A DNA stretch of 43,823 nt, taken from positions 1-43,823 of the IMG/VR virus record IMGVR_UViG_3300010367_000075; one strand, given 5' to 3'. Under the pieces are notes generated by a model. It saw nothing but the letters and a program-made list of their open reading frames with translations. It searched no databases and had not been told where the DNA came from. Numbering within the stretch: position 1 is the stretch's first letter; every line of letters starts with the position of its first letter. The position numbers and the translations under genes are program-made. The stretch comes from a virus. Positions 15,130-21,481 of this stretch are shown here, piece by piece.

Positions 15130-15186
15130 TTGACACGTCACACGCGCCGTGCTTTGCTACGCTTGCACACGCTTCTTGAAGTGTGC
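15130..15186 (+). promoter_or_regulatory. Possible promoter and operator-like hairpin
   Basis: A perfect -35 box TTGACA (15130-15135) is followed 17 bases later only by a weak -10 (TTTGCT, 15153-15158). Downstream, GCACAC (15165-15170) and GTGTGC (15181-15186) flank CTTC-TT-GAAG, giving a nearly perfect 9-bp stem with a two-base bulge. It is the sort of site a repressor dimer binds. It lies 30 bases before the GTG at 15217. Confidence 0.4.
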
Positions 15187-15216
15187 ATGATGCTCAATAG
15201 CCAGAGGAATACCAAC

Positions 15217-15654
15217 GTGAAACGACTCGACCCCACCCTCCGTTTCAGCGACGTAGTTCCTGTATGGGAACAAATCCTCCGTGACAAAGGCGGCGTGCTC
15301 GAAACAGACAGCGATAACGAAACCATAGCCCTCATCTATCGCCTTAACCAGTACCGCAAGATCGTCCGAGAACAAAGCGATAAAGGCTGGACCGACTACG
15401 ATCGCTACGTTGTTCGCCGCGGCCGCCTCTGCGTTCACATAGAGCCGCGTATGAATATCAACCTCATAGCCCGCATGACGCGCCTCGATGGCTCCCCCAT
15501 CACTCCACGAGAGATCAAACCAAACCCGCTCGACAACAACGCGAAACGCTTCGTTGAAGCGGATGAGGAAGAACTCTCTCCGGAGGCCAAGAGAATACAG
15601 GAAGAAATGAAGAACCTAAAACCCCGGGCCGACGCGCTGAGGATTAAGCCATGA
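15217..15654 (+). CDS. Hypothetical early protein
   Basis: 145 residues from a GTG at 15217, preceded by AGAGGA eight bases upstream; the frame is open far upstream (to 15058), but that part crosses the promoter-like and hairpin sequence and is not protein-like. The sequence is charged and mixed (TLRFSDVVPVWEQILRDKGG, RLCVHIEPRMNINLIARMTR) and ends in a helix. No family recognised. It overlaps the next gene by four bases. Confidence 0.6.
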   Translation: MKRLDPTLRFSDVVPVWEQILRDKGGVLETDSDNETIALIYRLNQYRKIVREQSDKGWTDYDRYVVRRGRLCVHIEPRMNINLIARMTRLDGSPITPREIKPNPLDNNAKRFVEADEEELSPEAKRIQEEMKNLKPRADALRIKP

Positions 15655-15854
15655 GAGGTTTCTACGATTACGAAGAAATTCGCCGTCTCGATGCAAAACT
15701 GGATGGGCTTTCTAGCAGGATAGCTGCGATAGAACAGATCGTAATGTACCAAGATGACATACTCCGAGGTATCTGGTACCTCATGGAGGAAATTGTGTCT
15801 AAAGAGAAACGTGAGAATTGGTACGCTGAACTAATGGATAAGAAAAAGAAGTAA
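15651..15854 (+). CDS. Small coiled-coil protein (67 residues)
   Basis: 67 residues, nearly all helical with hydrophobic positions at heptad spacing: IRRLDAKLDGLSSRIAAIEQ and ILRGIWYLMEEIVSKEKREN. The C-terminus is basic (MDKKKK). It could be a short dimeric coiled coil. The start overlaps the preceding stop (ATGA). The gene is followed by a strong hairpin, so it probably ends a transcription unit. Function unknown. Confidence 0.68.
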   Translation: MRGFYDYEEIRRLDAKLDGLSSRIAAIEQIVMYQDDILRGIWYLMEEIVSKEKRENWYAELMDKKKK

Positions 15855-15865
15855 CGTCCTCATTC

Positions 15866-15895
15866 GCGCCCCCACAGTGGTTTTTGTGGGGGCGC
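15866..15895 (+). terminator. Strong hairpin, possible terminator
   Basis: GCGCCCCCACA (15866-15876) and TGTGGGGGCGC (15885-15895) form a perfect 11-bp stem with an eight-base loop containing TTTT. It lies after the coiled-coil gene and before a strong promoter, where a transcript should end, but no T-run follows the right arm. Termination efficiency is uncertain. Confidence 0.5.
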
Positions 15896-15938
15896 CCCCG
15901 CTTCGCGGACAGTTAATCGGCGGTGGCCCACAACCTGC

Positions 15939-15966
15939 TTGACAAACCCGCGCATTCGTGTATAAT
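15939..15966 (+). promoter_or_regulatory. Sigma70-type promoter, near consensus
   Basis: TTGACA (15939-15944), 16-base spacer, TATAAT (15961-15966): both hexamers are perfect consensus. It would start transcripts near 15973, about 60 bases before the ATG at 16032, and drive the long run of tiny early genes. It implies immediate early transcription by host RNA polymerase. Confidence 0.85.
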
Positions 15967-16031
15967 GTGTGCGGTGCGGCGAGGTGGCGGTCGAGGGGAT
16001 CGCCAGCCGCACCCCCCGAGGAAGCCCCACA

Positions 16032-16223
16032 ATGTCTGATCCCACCATCCCAGGTTACTACGTAACCGCCCTCATTCGCACCGACAACTGGCCCTATGCA
16101 ACCACCTCCATTGTGGGAGGGCCGTACCGCGATCCACCTACTCAGGTAAATGAAAACGAGAAGATCCGCTATTGGAACGGAACCAACTGGACACTACGCG
16201 GACTCTTAAAGGATCACGCCTGA
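16032..16223 (+). CDS. Small hypothetical protein (63 residues)
   Basis: 63 residues: MSDPTIPGYYVTALIRTDNW, then a region rich in Asn, Pro and aromatic residues (NENEKIRYWNGTNWTLRG). The ATG at 16032 is favoured over 15969, because the latter is right at the promoter start. GAGGAAG lies about nine bases upstream. It is the first gene after the consensus promoter and therefore probably abundant. Function unknown. Confidence 0.65.
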   Translation: MSDPTIPGYYVTALIRTDNWPYATTSIVGGPYRDPPTQVNENEKIRYWNGTNWTLRGLLKDHA

Positions 16224-16471
16224 TGAACCCCACCATCGCAATCCAGGGAGAACACTTCGTGCTCTCCTTCGAGGCACACACTATCCGCATCCCCCTCCGC
16301 GATCCCGATAAGCTGATCGCGGTCCTCAAGGCCCGTCAGCGCGGGGCGCTCCGCATCGCCGAGGCCGGCTCACCGGTCCAGTCGATGATCGACCGGCCTA
16401 CCGAGCGGGCGCAAATCGACGCCTTCTGCGCGAACCGTCGCGACGCCACCTTCGCCGAGCTTGGCTTATGA
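16223..16471 (+). CDS. Small hypothetical protein (82 residues)
   Basis: 82 residues: MNPTIAIQGEHFVLSFEAHT, IRIPLRDPDKLIAVLKARQR, then a helical C-terminal half (RAQIDAFCANRRDATFAELG). The ATG overlaps the previous stop by one base (TGATG), indicating coupling. The alternating N-terminal pattern suggests a small beta-sheet followed by helices. Similar short phage proteins exist but I know no function. It overlaps the next gene by four bases. Confidence 0.65.
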   Translation: MNPTIAIQGEHFVLSFEAHTIRIPLRDPDKLIAVLKARQRGALRIAEAGSPVQSMIDRPTERAQIDAFCANRRDATFAELGL

Positions 16472-16746
16472 CCCCCCTATCCATCGCCCAATCACTCAAT
16501 TCGTGGTGGCTCCATCGCTACGGCGCCGACTCGATGTCAGGTAATTGCGGCAAACTTGCGTACCGCCTCGCCGCCCGACTTCCTGGCTCCCAGGTGGTTA
16601 GCGGTTCCTTCCGCGACCATCGCGGTAATCATGCCTGGGTCGAACACCACGGACAAATCCTCGACCCTTCCGTCTCACAATACGGTGACTATCCAGTCCT
16701 GGGCGACCCCACCAATTACCTGGAGCGAACCCGCACTACACCCTGA
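16468..16746 (+). CDS. Papain/transglutaminase-fold small protein, putative Cys-His-Asp hydrolase
   Basis: 92 residues. A Cys sits in SGNCGKLAYRLAARL (Cys27, at the start of a helix), His in GNHAWVEHHGQILD (His55) and Asp in LDPSVSQYGDYP (Asp66). The order Cys-helix, then H-A-W-V-E strand, then D-P-S at the next strand is that of the papain-like/transglutaminase fold, where the three residues form the catalytic triad. The size is close to minimal for such a domain. It could cleave a peptide or amide in a host protein or cell wall, or be an inactive binding module. The fold is inferred from the motif only. Confidence 0.55.
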   Translation: MTPLSIAQSLNSWWLHRYGADSMSGNCGKLAYRLAARLPGSQVVSGSFRDHRGNHAWVEHHGQILDPSVSQYGDYPVLGDPTNYLERTRTTP

Positions 16747-16760
16747 GTAGTCCTTCGGCA

Positions 16761-16777
16761 TCGGGGCTTCGCCCCGA
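16761..16777 (+). promoter_or_regulatory. Short GC hairpin
   Basis: TCGGGGC (16761-16767) pairs with GCCCCGA (16771-16777) around a TTC loop, between the stop at 16746 and the next start at 16847. It resembles the other gene-boundary hairpins and may protect the mRNA end or give partial termination. Confidence 0.4.
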
Positions 16778-16846
16778 CCAAACAATCCCTCGCTTCGCGG
16801 TCGAAGACCGGAGAAGTGGTCCCCATCCCACCAAAGAGGCCCACCT

Positions 16847-17011
16847 ATGGACCCAGACATCACCATGATGATACCTGGTTTCCTTGTATTCGCTTTCCTC
16901 TTCGGCGTCTACGTCGGCCACTCGGTTGCCAACACACCAGGCAACCGTTTCATCGTTTGGCTCGAAGAGAACCGTAAACAGGCGGCCGAAGGCCGCACCA
17001 CAGAGAAGTGA
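16847..17011 (+). CDS. Small single-pass membrane protein (54 residues)
   Basis: 54 residues: MDPDITMMIPGFLVFAFLFG then VYVGHSVANTPGNRF and a charged tail (WLEENRKQAAEGRTTEK). Residues about 7-27 form a transmembrane helix; with two acidic residues before and basic ones after, the C-terminus is probably cytoplasmic. AGAGG lies eight bases before the ATG. Function unknown; early expression argues against a holin and for a superinfection-exclusion or membrane-modifying role, which is inference. Confidence 0.62.
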   Translation: MDPDITMMIPGFLVFAFLFGVYVGHSVANTPGNRFIVWLEENRKQAAEGRTTEK

Positions 17012-17016
17012 TCCCC

Positions 17017-17244
17017 ATGCTCATCGACGAAGAAATCGCCTCCCTCATCAACAACCTTCTCCCGCTCTTGCGGGAGCGGGGCATTCGCCACACATCCCTC
17101 TTCACCGACGGCGAGCCCCGCATCTACCTATCGAGCGGCCCATGGCGCAACGAGGCGAAGGGTGAGGGCAGTTCGCCCGCCGAAGCCCTGGCGACGCTCG
17201 ACGCCGCCCTGGGCGACCGCGACCTTCTCGAGACCCTCTACTAA
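17017..17244 (+). CDS. Small hypothetical protein (75 residues)
   Basis: 75 residues: MLIDEEIASLINNLLPLLRE helix, then RGIRHTSLFTDGEPRIYLSS and a final helix (SPAEALATLDAAL). A GTG at 17008 in the same frame is possible but overlaps the previous stop. The pattern (helix, strand with DGEPRI, strand, helix with A-E-A-L-A-x-L) looks like a small dsRBD- or HicB-like alpha-beta protein, but I cannot assign a family. Its stop codon is within the hairpin that covers the next start. Confidence 0.6.
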   Translation: MLIDEEIASLINNLLPLLRERGIRHTSLFTDGEPRIYLSSGPWRNEAKGEGSSPAEALATLDAALGDRDLLETLY

Positions 17245-17268
17245 GCGGGCCAGGAAATGGCCCGCTTA
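17242..17268 (+). promoter_or_regulatory. Hairpin enclosing a ribosome binding site and start codon
   Basis: TAAGCGGGCC (17242-17251) pairs perfectly with GGCCCGCTTA (17259-17268). The seven-base loop AGGAAAT holds the Shine-Dalgarno AGGA and the first two bases of the ATG at 17257. The left arm contains the stop codon of the preceding gene (TAA). A ribosome finishing the upstream gene would melt the stem, so this should enforce translational coupling. Confidence 0.65.
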
Positions 17269-17430
17269 ACACGCCCCGACCTCTCACAGCTCATCCACCT
17301 CGTCCACGAGAAGGTCGCGCGGTTCAAGCCACACTCGAACGAGTCCGCGGAGATGTTCGCATTTCGCATCAAGAACTGGCGCGATCTCCTGCAAAAGTTG
17401 CAGGAGATCTTCGAGGAGGAAGGGCGATGA
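17257..17430 (+). CDS. Small helical protein (57 residues)
   Basis: 57 residues: MARLTRPDLSQLIHLVHEKV, ARFKPHSNESAEMFAFRIKN, and WRDLLQKLQEIFEEEGR. All-helical with a mixed charge pattern, a possible helix hairpin. The start is unusual: it sits in the loop of a perfect 10-bp hairpin (17242-17268), so translation likely depends on ribosomes from the upstream gene. It overlaps the next gene by four bases. Function unknown. Confidence 0.65.
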   Translation: MARLTRPDLSQLIHLVHEKVARFKPHSNESAEMFAFRIKNWRDLLQKLQEIFEEEGR

Positions 17431-17645
17431 CCCGCCGCATAATTACCGCGCCGCCCATTGCCGACCGTCGCTGGGACTGGTCGGCAATGGAGGATGGGTA
17501 TGAGCCAGGCGATCCGATTGGGCGCGGGGCCTCGGAACTCGAGGCCATCGCCGATCTCCAGGAACAAATCATGGAACTGTGGGCCGGCTACGAGGAGTGG
17601 CTCGATGCCCAAGCGCTGGCGTGGGACGAGGAGACGGATCGGTGA
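17427..17645 (+). CDS. Small acidic protein (72 residues)
   Basis: 72 residues: MTRRIITAPPIADRRWDWSA, EDGYEPGDPIGRGASELEAI, then an acidic Trp-rich helix (ELWAGYEEWLDAQALAWDEE). The segment from D-x-Y-E-P-G-D-P-I-G-x-G-A-T/S-E-x-E-A-I-x-D-L is one I recall from small phage proteins, but without function. GAGGAGGAAGG lies just upstream. Four-base overlap on both sides supports the frame. Confidence 0.68.
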   Translation: MTRRIITAPPIADRRWDWSAMEDGYEPGDPIGRGASELEAIADLQEQIMELWAGYEEWLDAQALAWDEETDR

Positions 17646-17815
17646 TCGGCAGGTACAATCGCACCTCGCCGCTTCCTCTTCGTCGCATCGAGTGCGCCCG
17701 CTGCAAGGCGCCGGTCGCAACGCGGTCCTCCTTACGCAAATACTGCGATGAGTGCATCCGGCGCCTCAAGATCGAGGCGGCCACGAAGCGTCGCCACAGG
17801 AGGCGCAATGCCTGA
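17642..17815 (+). CDS. Small zinc-ribbon protein
   Basis: 57 residues from a GTG at 17642 that overlaps the preceding stop (GTGA). Two cysteine pairs, CARC and CDEC, are separated by about 16 residues (RIECARCKAPVATRSS, then LRKYCDECIRRLK), a treble-clef or zinc-ribbon arrangement for one zinc ion. The flanks are strongly basic (ATKRRHRRRN), so it probably binds nucleic acid or RNA polymerase. Such small zinc-finger proteins are common among phage early genes. Specific role unknown. Confidence 0.68.
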   Translation: MIGRYNRTSPLPLRRIECARCKAPVATRSSLRKYCDECIRRLKIEAATKRRHRRRNA

Positions 17816-18044
17816 CCATCACTTAACGGTGGAGGGCCGCGAGGCCCTATCCCGCGCCCACAGCGCCGAATTGGTGGGCGTCCTCCGACTCAAGAACGGA
17901 GACTTTGCCCTCTATAACCATGCCAAACACTTGGTGATGATTGTCGATCTCGAGGATATGATCCACATCCTCGCCACTTGGCCCCCATTCCCACCGCTGG
18001 TGGCGCCACCGAAGGTGGACCTCAGTGACCTAGGAATACTCTGA
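17808..18044 (+). CDS. Small protein with C-terminal VDLxDLGIL tail
   Basis: 78 residues from ATG 17808, with AGGAGG four bases upstream (this decides against 17748). The sequence is an alpha-beta mixture (ALSRAHSAELVGVLRLKNGD, FALYNHAKHLVMIVDLEDMI) ending in a proline-rich linker (PPFPPLVAPP) and KVDLSDLGIL. The same ending, VVDLKDLGIL, closes the gene at 21659-21841. Such a tail on a linker looks like a docking peptide for a shared partner. Function unknown. Confidence 0.65.
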   Translation: MPDHHLTVEGREALSRAHSAELVGVLRLKNGDFALYNHAKHLVMIVDLEDMIHILATWPPFPPLVAPPKVDLSDLGIL

Positions 18045-18343
18045 TGTTGTGGTACGCCATCTCCCCCAACGCCAGGGATTTGTTGGGCCTCATCCCCTCC
18101 TTCCTCGTCGAGGACGACCCGCGGCCCGCTCGCACGCAGATAGCGGATCGCTACGTTGCAGGCTGGCAAGCGATGCCCGGCTTTCGCCTCGGCGAGAGCA
18201 TGGACCTTCTCTACGAGGGCGATCCGCCCCTTGCGCCTGCGGCATGGACGCGCCTCCGCGACGAGCTGATCGTCGTATACCCTTACGGTTGGATAGCCAT
18301 CATCCAGCCTGATGAAACCTTTGAGGTCGCACGGTGCGACTAG
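18044..18343 (+). CDS. Hypothetical protein (99 residues)
   Basis: 99 residues: MLWYAISPNARDLLGLIPSF, then an acidic and aromatic middle (WQAMPGFRLGESMDLLYEGD) and a beta-type C-terminus (ELIVVYPYGWIAIIQPDETF). The ATG overlaps the previous stop by one base. No recognised family. The compact alpha-beta layout suggests a folded single domain rather than a disordered factor. Confidence 0.65.
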   Translation: MLWYAISPNARDLLGLIPSFLVEDDPRPARTQIADRYVAGWQAMPGFRLGESMDLLYEGDPPLAPAAWTRLRDELIVVYPYGWIAIIQPDETFEVARCD

Positions 18344-18423
18344 GGAGCGGCCTCGACGAGGCTACGAAAGCACTTTTCGTTGCATCCGAACTACTCATTC
18401 ATGCTATGGAGCAAGAAGTATGA
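18334..18423 (+). CDS. Possible 29-residue peptide
   Basis: A GTG at 18334 with GAGG seven bases upstream opens a 29-codon frame (VRLGSGLDEATKALFVASEL, then LIHAMEQEV) that ends in an ATGA overlap with the next gene. Without it there would be a 76-base untranslated gap in an otherwise gapless run of coupled genes. The peptide would be one amphipathic helix. Because it is so short, its reality is uncertain. Confidence 0.35.
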   Translation: MRLGSGLDEATKALFVASELLIHAMEQEV

Positions 18424-18623
18424 CTAAGCAAGACCGCGCCAACCTTCAGGCAGCTATCAACGCGGCGCAAGAGGCGATCGACAAAGCAGTCCTCGACGCG
18501 CGCGATATCATCGAAGATGAGGATGACGAAGATGTGGTGGAGGCGATGGAGGGCCTCCTCGACGAGTTGGATACGCAGCTCCCGGCGGTCGCCGACTACT
18601 TCCCCGACGACGCGAAGCCATAG
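18420..18623 (+). CDS. Small acidic helical protein (67 residues)
   Basis: 67 residues: MTKQDRANLQAAINAAQEAI, DKAVLDARDIIEDEDDEDVV, then EAMEGLLDELDTQLPAVADY. Very acidic from the middle on (a D/E-rich run), mostly helical. GGAG lies eight bases before the ATG at 18420. It precedes the helicase gene. Acidity and size recall DNA mimics or inhibitors of host nucleases, but this is only a compositional resemblance. Confidence 0.65.
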   Translation: MTKQDRANLQAAINAAQEAIDKAVLDARDIIEDEDDEDVVEAMEGLLDELDTQLPAVADYFPDDAKP

Positions 18624-18644
18624 CAGCTCGTAAGGAGGCAGAAC

Positions 18645-20108
18645 GTGTTTACACCAACCGCTGAACAAGTTGCCATCGTAGAGGCAGCCACTAAAACCAG
18701 CGATAACATCCTAGTGAATGCACTTGCCGGAGCAGCTAAGACAACGAGCCTTGAATTGGTATGTCGAGCTATAACGACTATCCCAATTCTGTCGTTGGCT
18801 TTCAACAAGCGTATTGCCACTGAAATGCAAAAACGCTTGCCAGGCCATGTCCAATCCCAGACGATGAACTCATTAGGTCACAGGGTGTGGGGCCAAGCAA
18901 CAGGCAAGCGCCTCTCGATCGACACCAAGAAGATGCACACGATCCTCACCACCGCAATCCGCGCCCTCCCGAAAGGGCGCCAGGAGGCCGCATGGGAAGA
19001 TATGTCAGACACGCTTGGTTGGCTCCGCGCGGCCAAGCGGGACGGATACGTTCCGCCCAAGTGGCGCGGATCGTCGCGTTTCAACGCTGGGACGCTACGC
19101 GAGTGGCTCGAGCCGTACCCAGAGGAGCCCACGGACCTTCAGTGCGAACTGATCGACGAGGCCCTTTGCGCCTCGATCGACGCGGCGTATGCGGGCGGCC
19201 TCGACTTCGATGACCAAATCTATATGCCCGTATGCTTCGGCGCCTCGTGGCCCCGCTTTCCCCTGGTGATGATAGATGAGTTCCAAGACCTTAACGCTCT
19301 CCAACACGAAATGCTGGCTAATCTTGCCGGGAAGCGGCTCATCGGGGTTGGAGATCCTTGGCAAAGTATTTATGGCTTTAGAGGAGCAAAACAGAACGGG
19401 ATGGCCGCAGCTCAAACAAGGTGGAACATGCGAGAACTTGCCTTATCTACGACCTTTAGAGTTCCACGTTTGGGAGTGGAGAGGGCTTGGTTTCGAGTTC
19501 CGCATATGCGCTGGCGAGACGGTGCTCCTGAAGGGGTCATTGCCTCGCTTGAAGGGTGGGACGAAAGCACTATTCCAGATGGTGCCGCAATTATCTGTCG
19601 TAATAACGCGCCTCTTTTCCGAGCTGGGCTACGACTTCTGGGTCGAGGACGACACATAAAGCTGGTAGGGATGGATATCGGGGCCGGATTGCTTCGCATC
19701 CTCAAGAAGTTGGGGCCGCTCGAGATGGCGTCCATCCAGATGGAGGGCGCCATCGAGAGGTGGCAAAGCGATGCGCTCCGGACCGCTAAGAGCGAAGAGA
19801 CGGTCTACGAGCGCGCCGAGTGCCTACGTGTCCTCTGTGCGCCGCAACACGACAACTGGACCCTTCGGAGCGCGATTGCGCGAGCCGAGGGCCTTTTCAA
19901 GCAGGAGGGCCCGATCCAGTTGATGAGCGGCCACAAGGCCAAAGGGCTCGAGTATGAGACGGTGTTCCACCTCGATCCCTGGCGGGTGCCTTCCCGCTTT
20001 GCTCGAGAGGGCACTGAGGAATACGAACAGGAATTGAACGTAAAATATGTAATCGAAACTCGGTTCAAACAAAATCTGTTCCTGATCGACAACGAGGGAT
20101 GGACATGA
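18645..20108 (+). CDS. UvrD/Rep-like superfamily 1A DNA helicase
   Basis: 487 residues from a GTG at 18645 (TAAGGAGG eight bases before). SF1A motifs in order: Q motif FTPTAEQVAIVEAA (2-15); motif I ALAGAAKTTSLE (Lys32); Ia LAFNKRIATEMQKRL; II VMIDEFQDLNALQ; III LIGVGDPWQSIYGFRGA; V MSGHKAKGLEYETV; VI KYVIETRFKQNLFLI, where most relatives have T-R-A-K. The Walker A form G-A-A-K-T-T is typical of small phage UvrD-like enzymes. It is shorter than bacterial UvrD (about 720) because insertions are reduced. Likely unwinds DNA in replication or recombination with the downstream nuclease and Sak4-like genes. Composition varies along the gene, with AT-richer stretches at both ends of motif II-III. 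Confidence 0.9.
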   Translation: MFTPTAEQVAIVEAATKTSDNILVNALAGAAKTTSLELVCRAITTIPILSLAFNKRIATEMQKRLPGHVQSQTMNSLGHRVWGQATGKRLSIDTKKMHTILTTAIRALPKGRQEAAWEDMSDTLGWLRAAKRDGYVPPKWRGSSRFNAGTLREWLEPYPEEPTDLQCELIDEALCASIDAAYAGGLDFDDQIYMPVCFGASWPRFPLVMIDEFQDLNALQHEMLANLAGKRLIGVGDPWQSIYGFRGAKQNGMAAAQTRWNMRELALSTTFRVPRLGVERAWFRVPHMRWRDGAPEGVIASLEGWDESTIPDGAAIICRNNAPLFRAGLRLLGRGRHIKLVGMDIGAGLLRILKKLGPLEMASIQMEGAIERWQSDALRTAKSEETVYERAECLRVLCAPQHDNWTLRSAIARAEGLFKQEGPIQLMSGHKAKGLEYETVFHLDPWRVPSRFAREGTEEYEQELNVKYVIETRFKQNLFLIDNEGWT

Positions 20109-20371
20109 GATCAGTCCGAAACTTAGCGCACCTCGATCGAGATACCGGCTACCGCTGGACGGACGCGGACCCAATCGTCGAGTTCCTGCGTAACGACATC
20201 ACGGACAGCGGGTGGTCCGCTACCTACCTTGCAGAGCGGGCTGGCGTCTCGGTCACAACTGTGACCAATATACAGAAAGGCAAGACCCGTCATCCTTGGA
20301 ATAGCACAGTTGAAACCCTTCTAGCAGCTTTGGGGTGGGGGAGGCCCATCCGGCGCATATCCCCCGACTAA
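20105..20371 (+). CDS. XRE-family helix-turn-helix regulator
   Basis: 88 residues from ATG 20105 (ATGA overlap with the helicase; an ATG at 20099 would place the GAGGG site too close). The HTH is at about 40-75: WSATYLAERAGVSVTTVTNI, QKGKTRHPWNSTVETLLAAL. This is the Cro/C1-type pattern (L-A-x-x-A-G-V-S-x-x-T-V-x-x-x-x-x-G-x-x-x-x-P). It is followed at once by a promoter with an inverted repeat, its probable target. It may control the switch between early blocks. Confidence 0.82.
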   Translation: MRSVRNLAHLDRDTGYRWTDADPIVEFLRNDITDSGWSATYLAERAGVSVTTVTNIQKGKTRHPWNSTVETLLAALGWGRPIRRISPD

Positions 20372-20398
20372 CAATACGGGCAGTACTTACGATTTGGG

Positions 20399-20427
20399 TT
20401 GACGCGCATACGCGCATAGACTATGTT
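20399..20427 (+). promoter_or_regulatory. Sigma70-type promoter
   Basis: TTGACG (20399-20404), 17-base spacer, TATGTT (20422-20427). The spacer is a tandem of cgcata units (CGCATACGCGCATA), a potential operator for the XRE regulator encoded just upstream. The start point would fall at the base of the hairpin at 20431. Confidence 0.65.
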
Positions 20428-20430
20428 GTA

Positions 20431-20450
20431 GGGGTCCAATCACGGACCCC
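20431..20450 (+). promoter_or_regulatory. 5' leader hairpin
   Basis: GGGGTCC (20431-20437), loop AATCAC, GGACCCC (20444-20450). It begins just after the -10 box, so it would form at the very 5' end of the mRNA, ahead of the GTG at 20468. A stem at the 5' end typically protects the message from RNase E; it could also be an operator. Confidence 0.6.
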
Positions 20451-20467
20451 CATAGAGGAGTTTACAA

Positions 20468-20965
20468 GTGGCACAGCTTACCATCAAAGGCCAAATCTTC
20501 GACATCGCTGACGATCCGTCCATCGCTCCCGGCGTCCCCCTCACCGAAGGCATGGCCGCGACGCTTCAGCAGACCCGCCGCGAGAACATTCGCAACAACA
20601 TGGCGAAAAAGGTCGAGGAAGCCCTGAATGGGTCCGGCGATCTGGCCCCGGGCAAGTACGAGGAGCTCCAGAAGCTCGTCGCGGAGTACGCAGACAAATA
20701 CGAGTTCGGTGTCCGGCAACCCGGCTCTCCACGCGTTACCGATCCGGTCGAGAAGGAGGCCCGGCGCGATGTCTCCGAGGCCATCAAGGCCGCTTACTTC
20801 CGCCGTCACGGAGAGAAGCTCAAGGGCGACTCCCTCAACGAGGCGGTCGAACAAGTACTGGCGAGCCCAAAGGGCGACACTTACCGGGAGCGGGCGCGGG
20901 AGCGCATCCGCGAGCGGGAAGCAGCTGGCGAGGATGTCCTCTCGGCGACAGGCCTTGCTGCCTAA
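20468..20965 (+). CDS. Conserved phage protein of unknown function
   Basis: 165 residues, GTG start with AGGAG seven bases upstream. It begins MAQLTIKGQIFDIADDPSIA, followed by ENIRNNMAKKVEEALNGSGD and ELQKLVAEYADKYEFGVRQP. I recall phage proteins with the same beginning (A-Q-x-T-I-K-G-x-x-Y/F-D) and the N-x-I-R-N-N-x-A-K-K and Y-E-F-G-V-R elements, but none with a known function. The C-terminal third is highly charged helix. It has its own promoter and leader hairpin, suggesting high expression. Confidence 0.8.
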   Translation: MAQLTIKGQIFDIADDPSIAPGVPLTEGMAATLQQTRRENIRNNMAKKVEEALNGSGDLAPGKYEELQKLVAEYADKYEFGVRQPGSPRVTDPVEKEARRDVSEAIKAAYFRRHGEKLKGDSLNEAVEQVLASPKGDTYRERARERIREREAAGEDVLSATGLAA

Positions 20966-20990
20966 GAAGCGGCGGAGAGTGTGTAAAGTG

Positions 20991-21008
20991 GACCCCCTCA
21001 CGGGGGTC
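20991..21008 (+). promoter_or_regulatory. Hairpin after the 165-residue gene
   Basis: GACCCCC (20991-20997), TCAC loop, GGGGGTC (21002-21008), 26 bases after the stop and 20 before the next start. No T-run. It echoes the leader hairpin of the same gene (ggaccccc/gggggtcc), so the transcript would be capped by similar stems at both ends. Confidence 0.45.
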
Positions 21009-21027
21009 TACCTGCTCCCGGCAGGCC

Positions 21028-21252
21028 ATGCATAGGGGTAGGCCGCCCAAAGGAACTACTGCCCCGTCGCTTTTAGCGGAGTTGGTCGCTCTCTGGGCGC
21101 GCGCCGCGGCTTCGCCTCTGGGCATAGTGATTGAGTCCCAGCGGCCGAACGCCCTTGCACAACACCTCTACGCGGCCCGTCGCGAGGTGGGCGGCTTCCA
21201 CGATCTCCGGGTCGTCGAGGACGACGGACGGGTTTGGATTGTCCCCAGATAA
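21028..21252 (+). CDS. Small hypothetical protein (74 residues)
   Basis: 74 residues: MHRGRPPKGTTAPSLLAELV start, then helices and a short beta end (VVEDDGRVWIVPR). The ribosome-binding site is poor (CAGG two bases away), so an internal start is possible. The second half, NALAQHLYAARREVG followed by FHDLRVVEDDG, recalls small winged or MerR-like DNA-binding elements in phages, but I would not name a family. Function unknown. Confidence 0.55.
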   Translation: MHRGRPPKGTTAPSLLAELVALWARAAASPLGIVIESQRPNALAQHLYAARREVGGFHDLRVVEDDGRVWIVPR

Positions 21253-21265
21253 AGGAATGCGAAGC

Positions 21266-21481
21266 ATGATGAAAAGTCCCGAGAAGCTCACACGACACCA
21301 AATTCTCCTCTTTGAGGGAGATTTCGACAAACTGTCCGACATCTATCGGCGTCGGCGGGCGACCGAGGTCATTCGGACGCTGGTGCGAGAGCACTTGCGC
21401 CGCGTTGACTCCCGCTACCGCGAACGCCTGGCGACGCAACCGAGGCTTGATCCGATCACCCTCGAGGAGATAGAGGCGTGA
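21266..21481 (+). CDS. Ribbon-helix-helix DNA-binding protein
   Basis: 71 residues from ATG 21266 (AAAGGA nine bases upstream). Residues about 9-45 fit the RHH fold: a short strand (HQILLFEGD), a helix (FDKLSDIYRR), a turn and a second helix (ATEVIRTLVREHLRRVD). RHH proteins bind DNA as dimers through the strand and act as repressors. The E-G-D-F-x-x-L-x-x-x-Y and E-V-I-R-x-L-V-R-x-H elements are ones I recall from other phage RHH proteins. Overlaps the next gene by four bases. Confidence 0.75.
   Translation: MMKSPEKLTRHQILLFEGDFDKLSDIYRRRRATEVIRTLVREHLRRVDSRYRERLATQPRLDPITLEEIEA

Noticed and set aside
19276-19659. 127-residue frame inside the helicase gene
   Set aside because: Same strand but out of phase with clear helicase motifs II and III; no ribosome-binding site. 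It reflects an AT-richer patch of the helicase gene.
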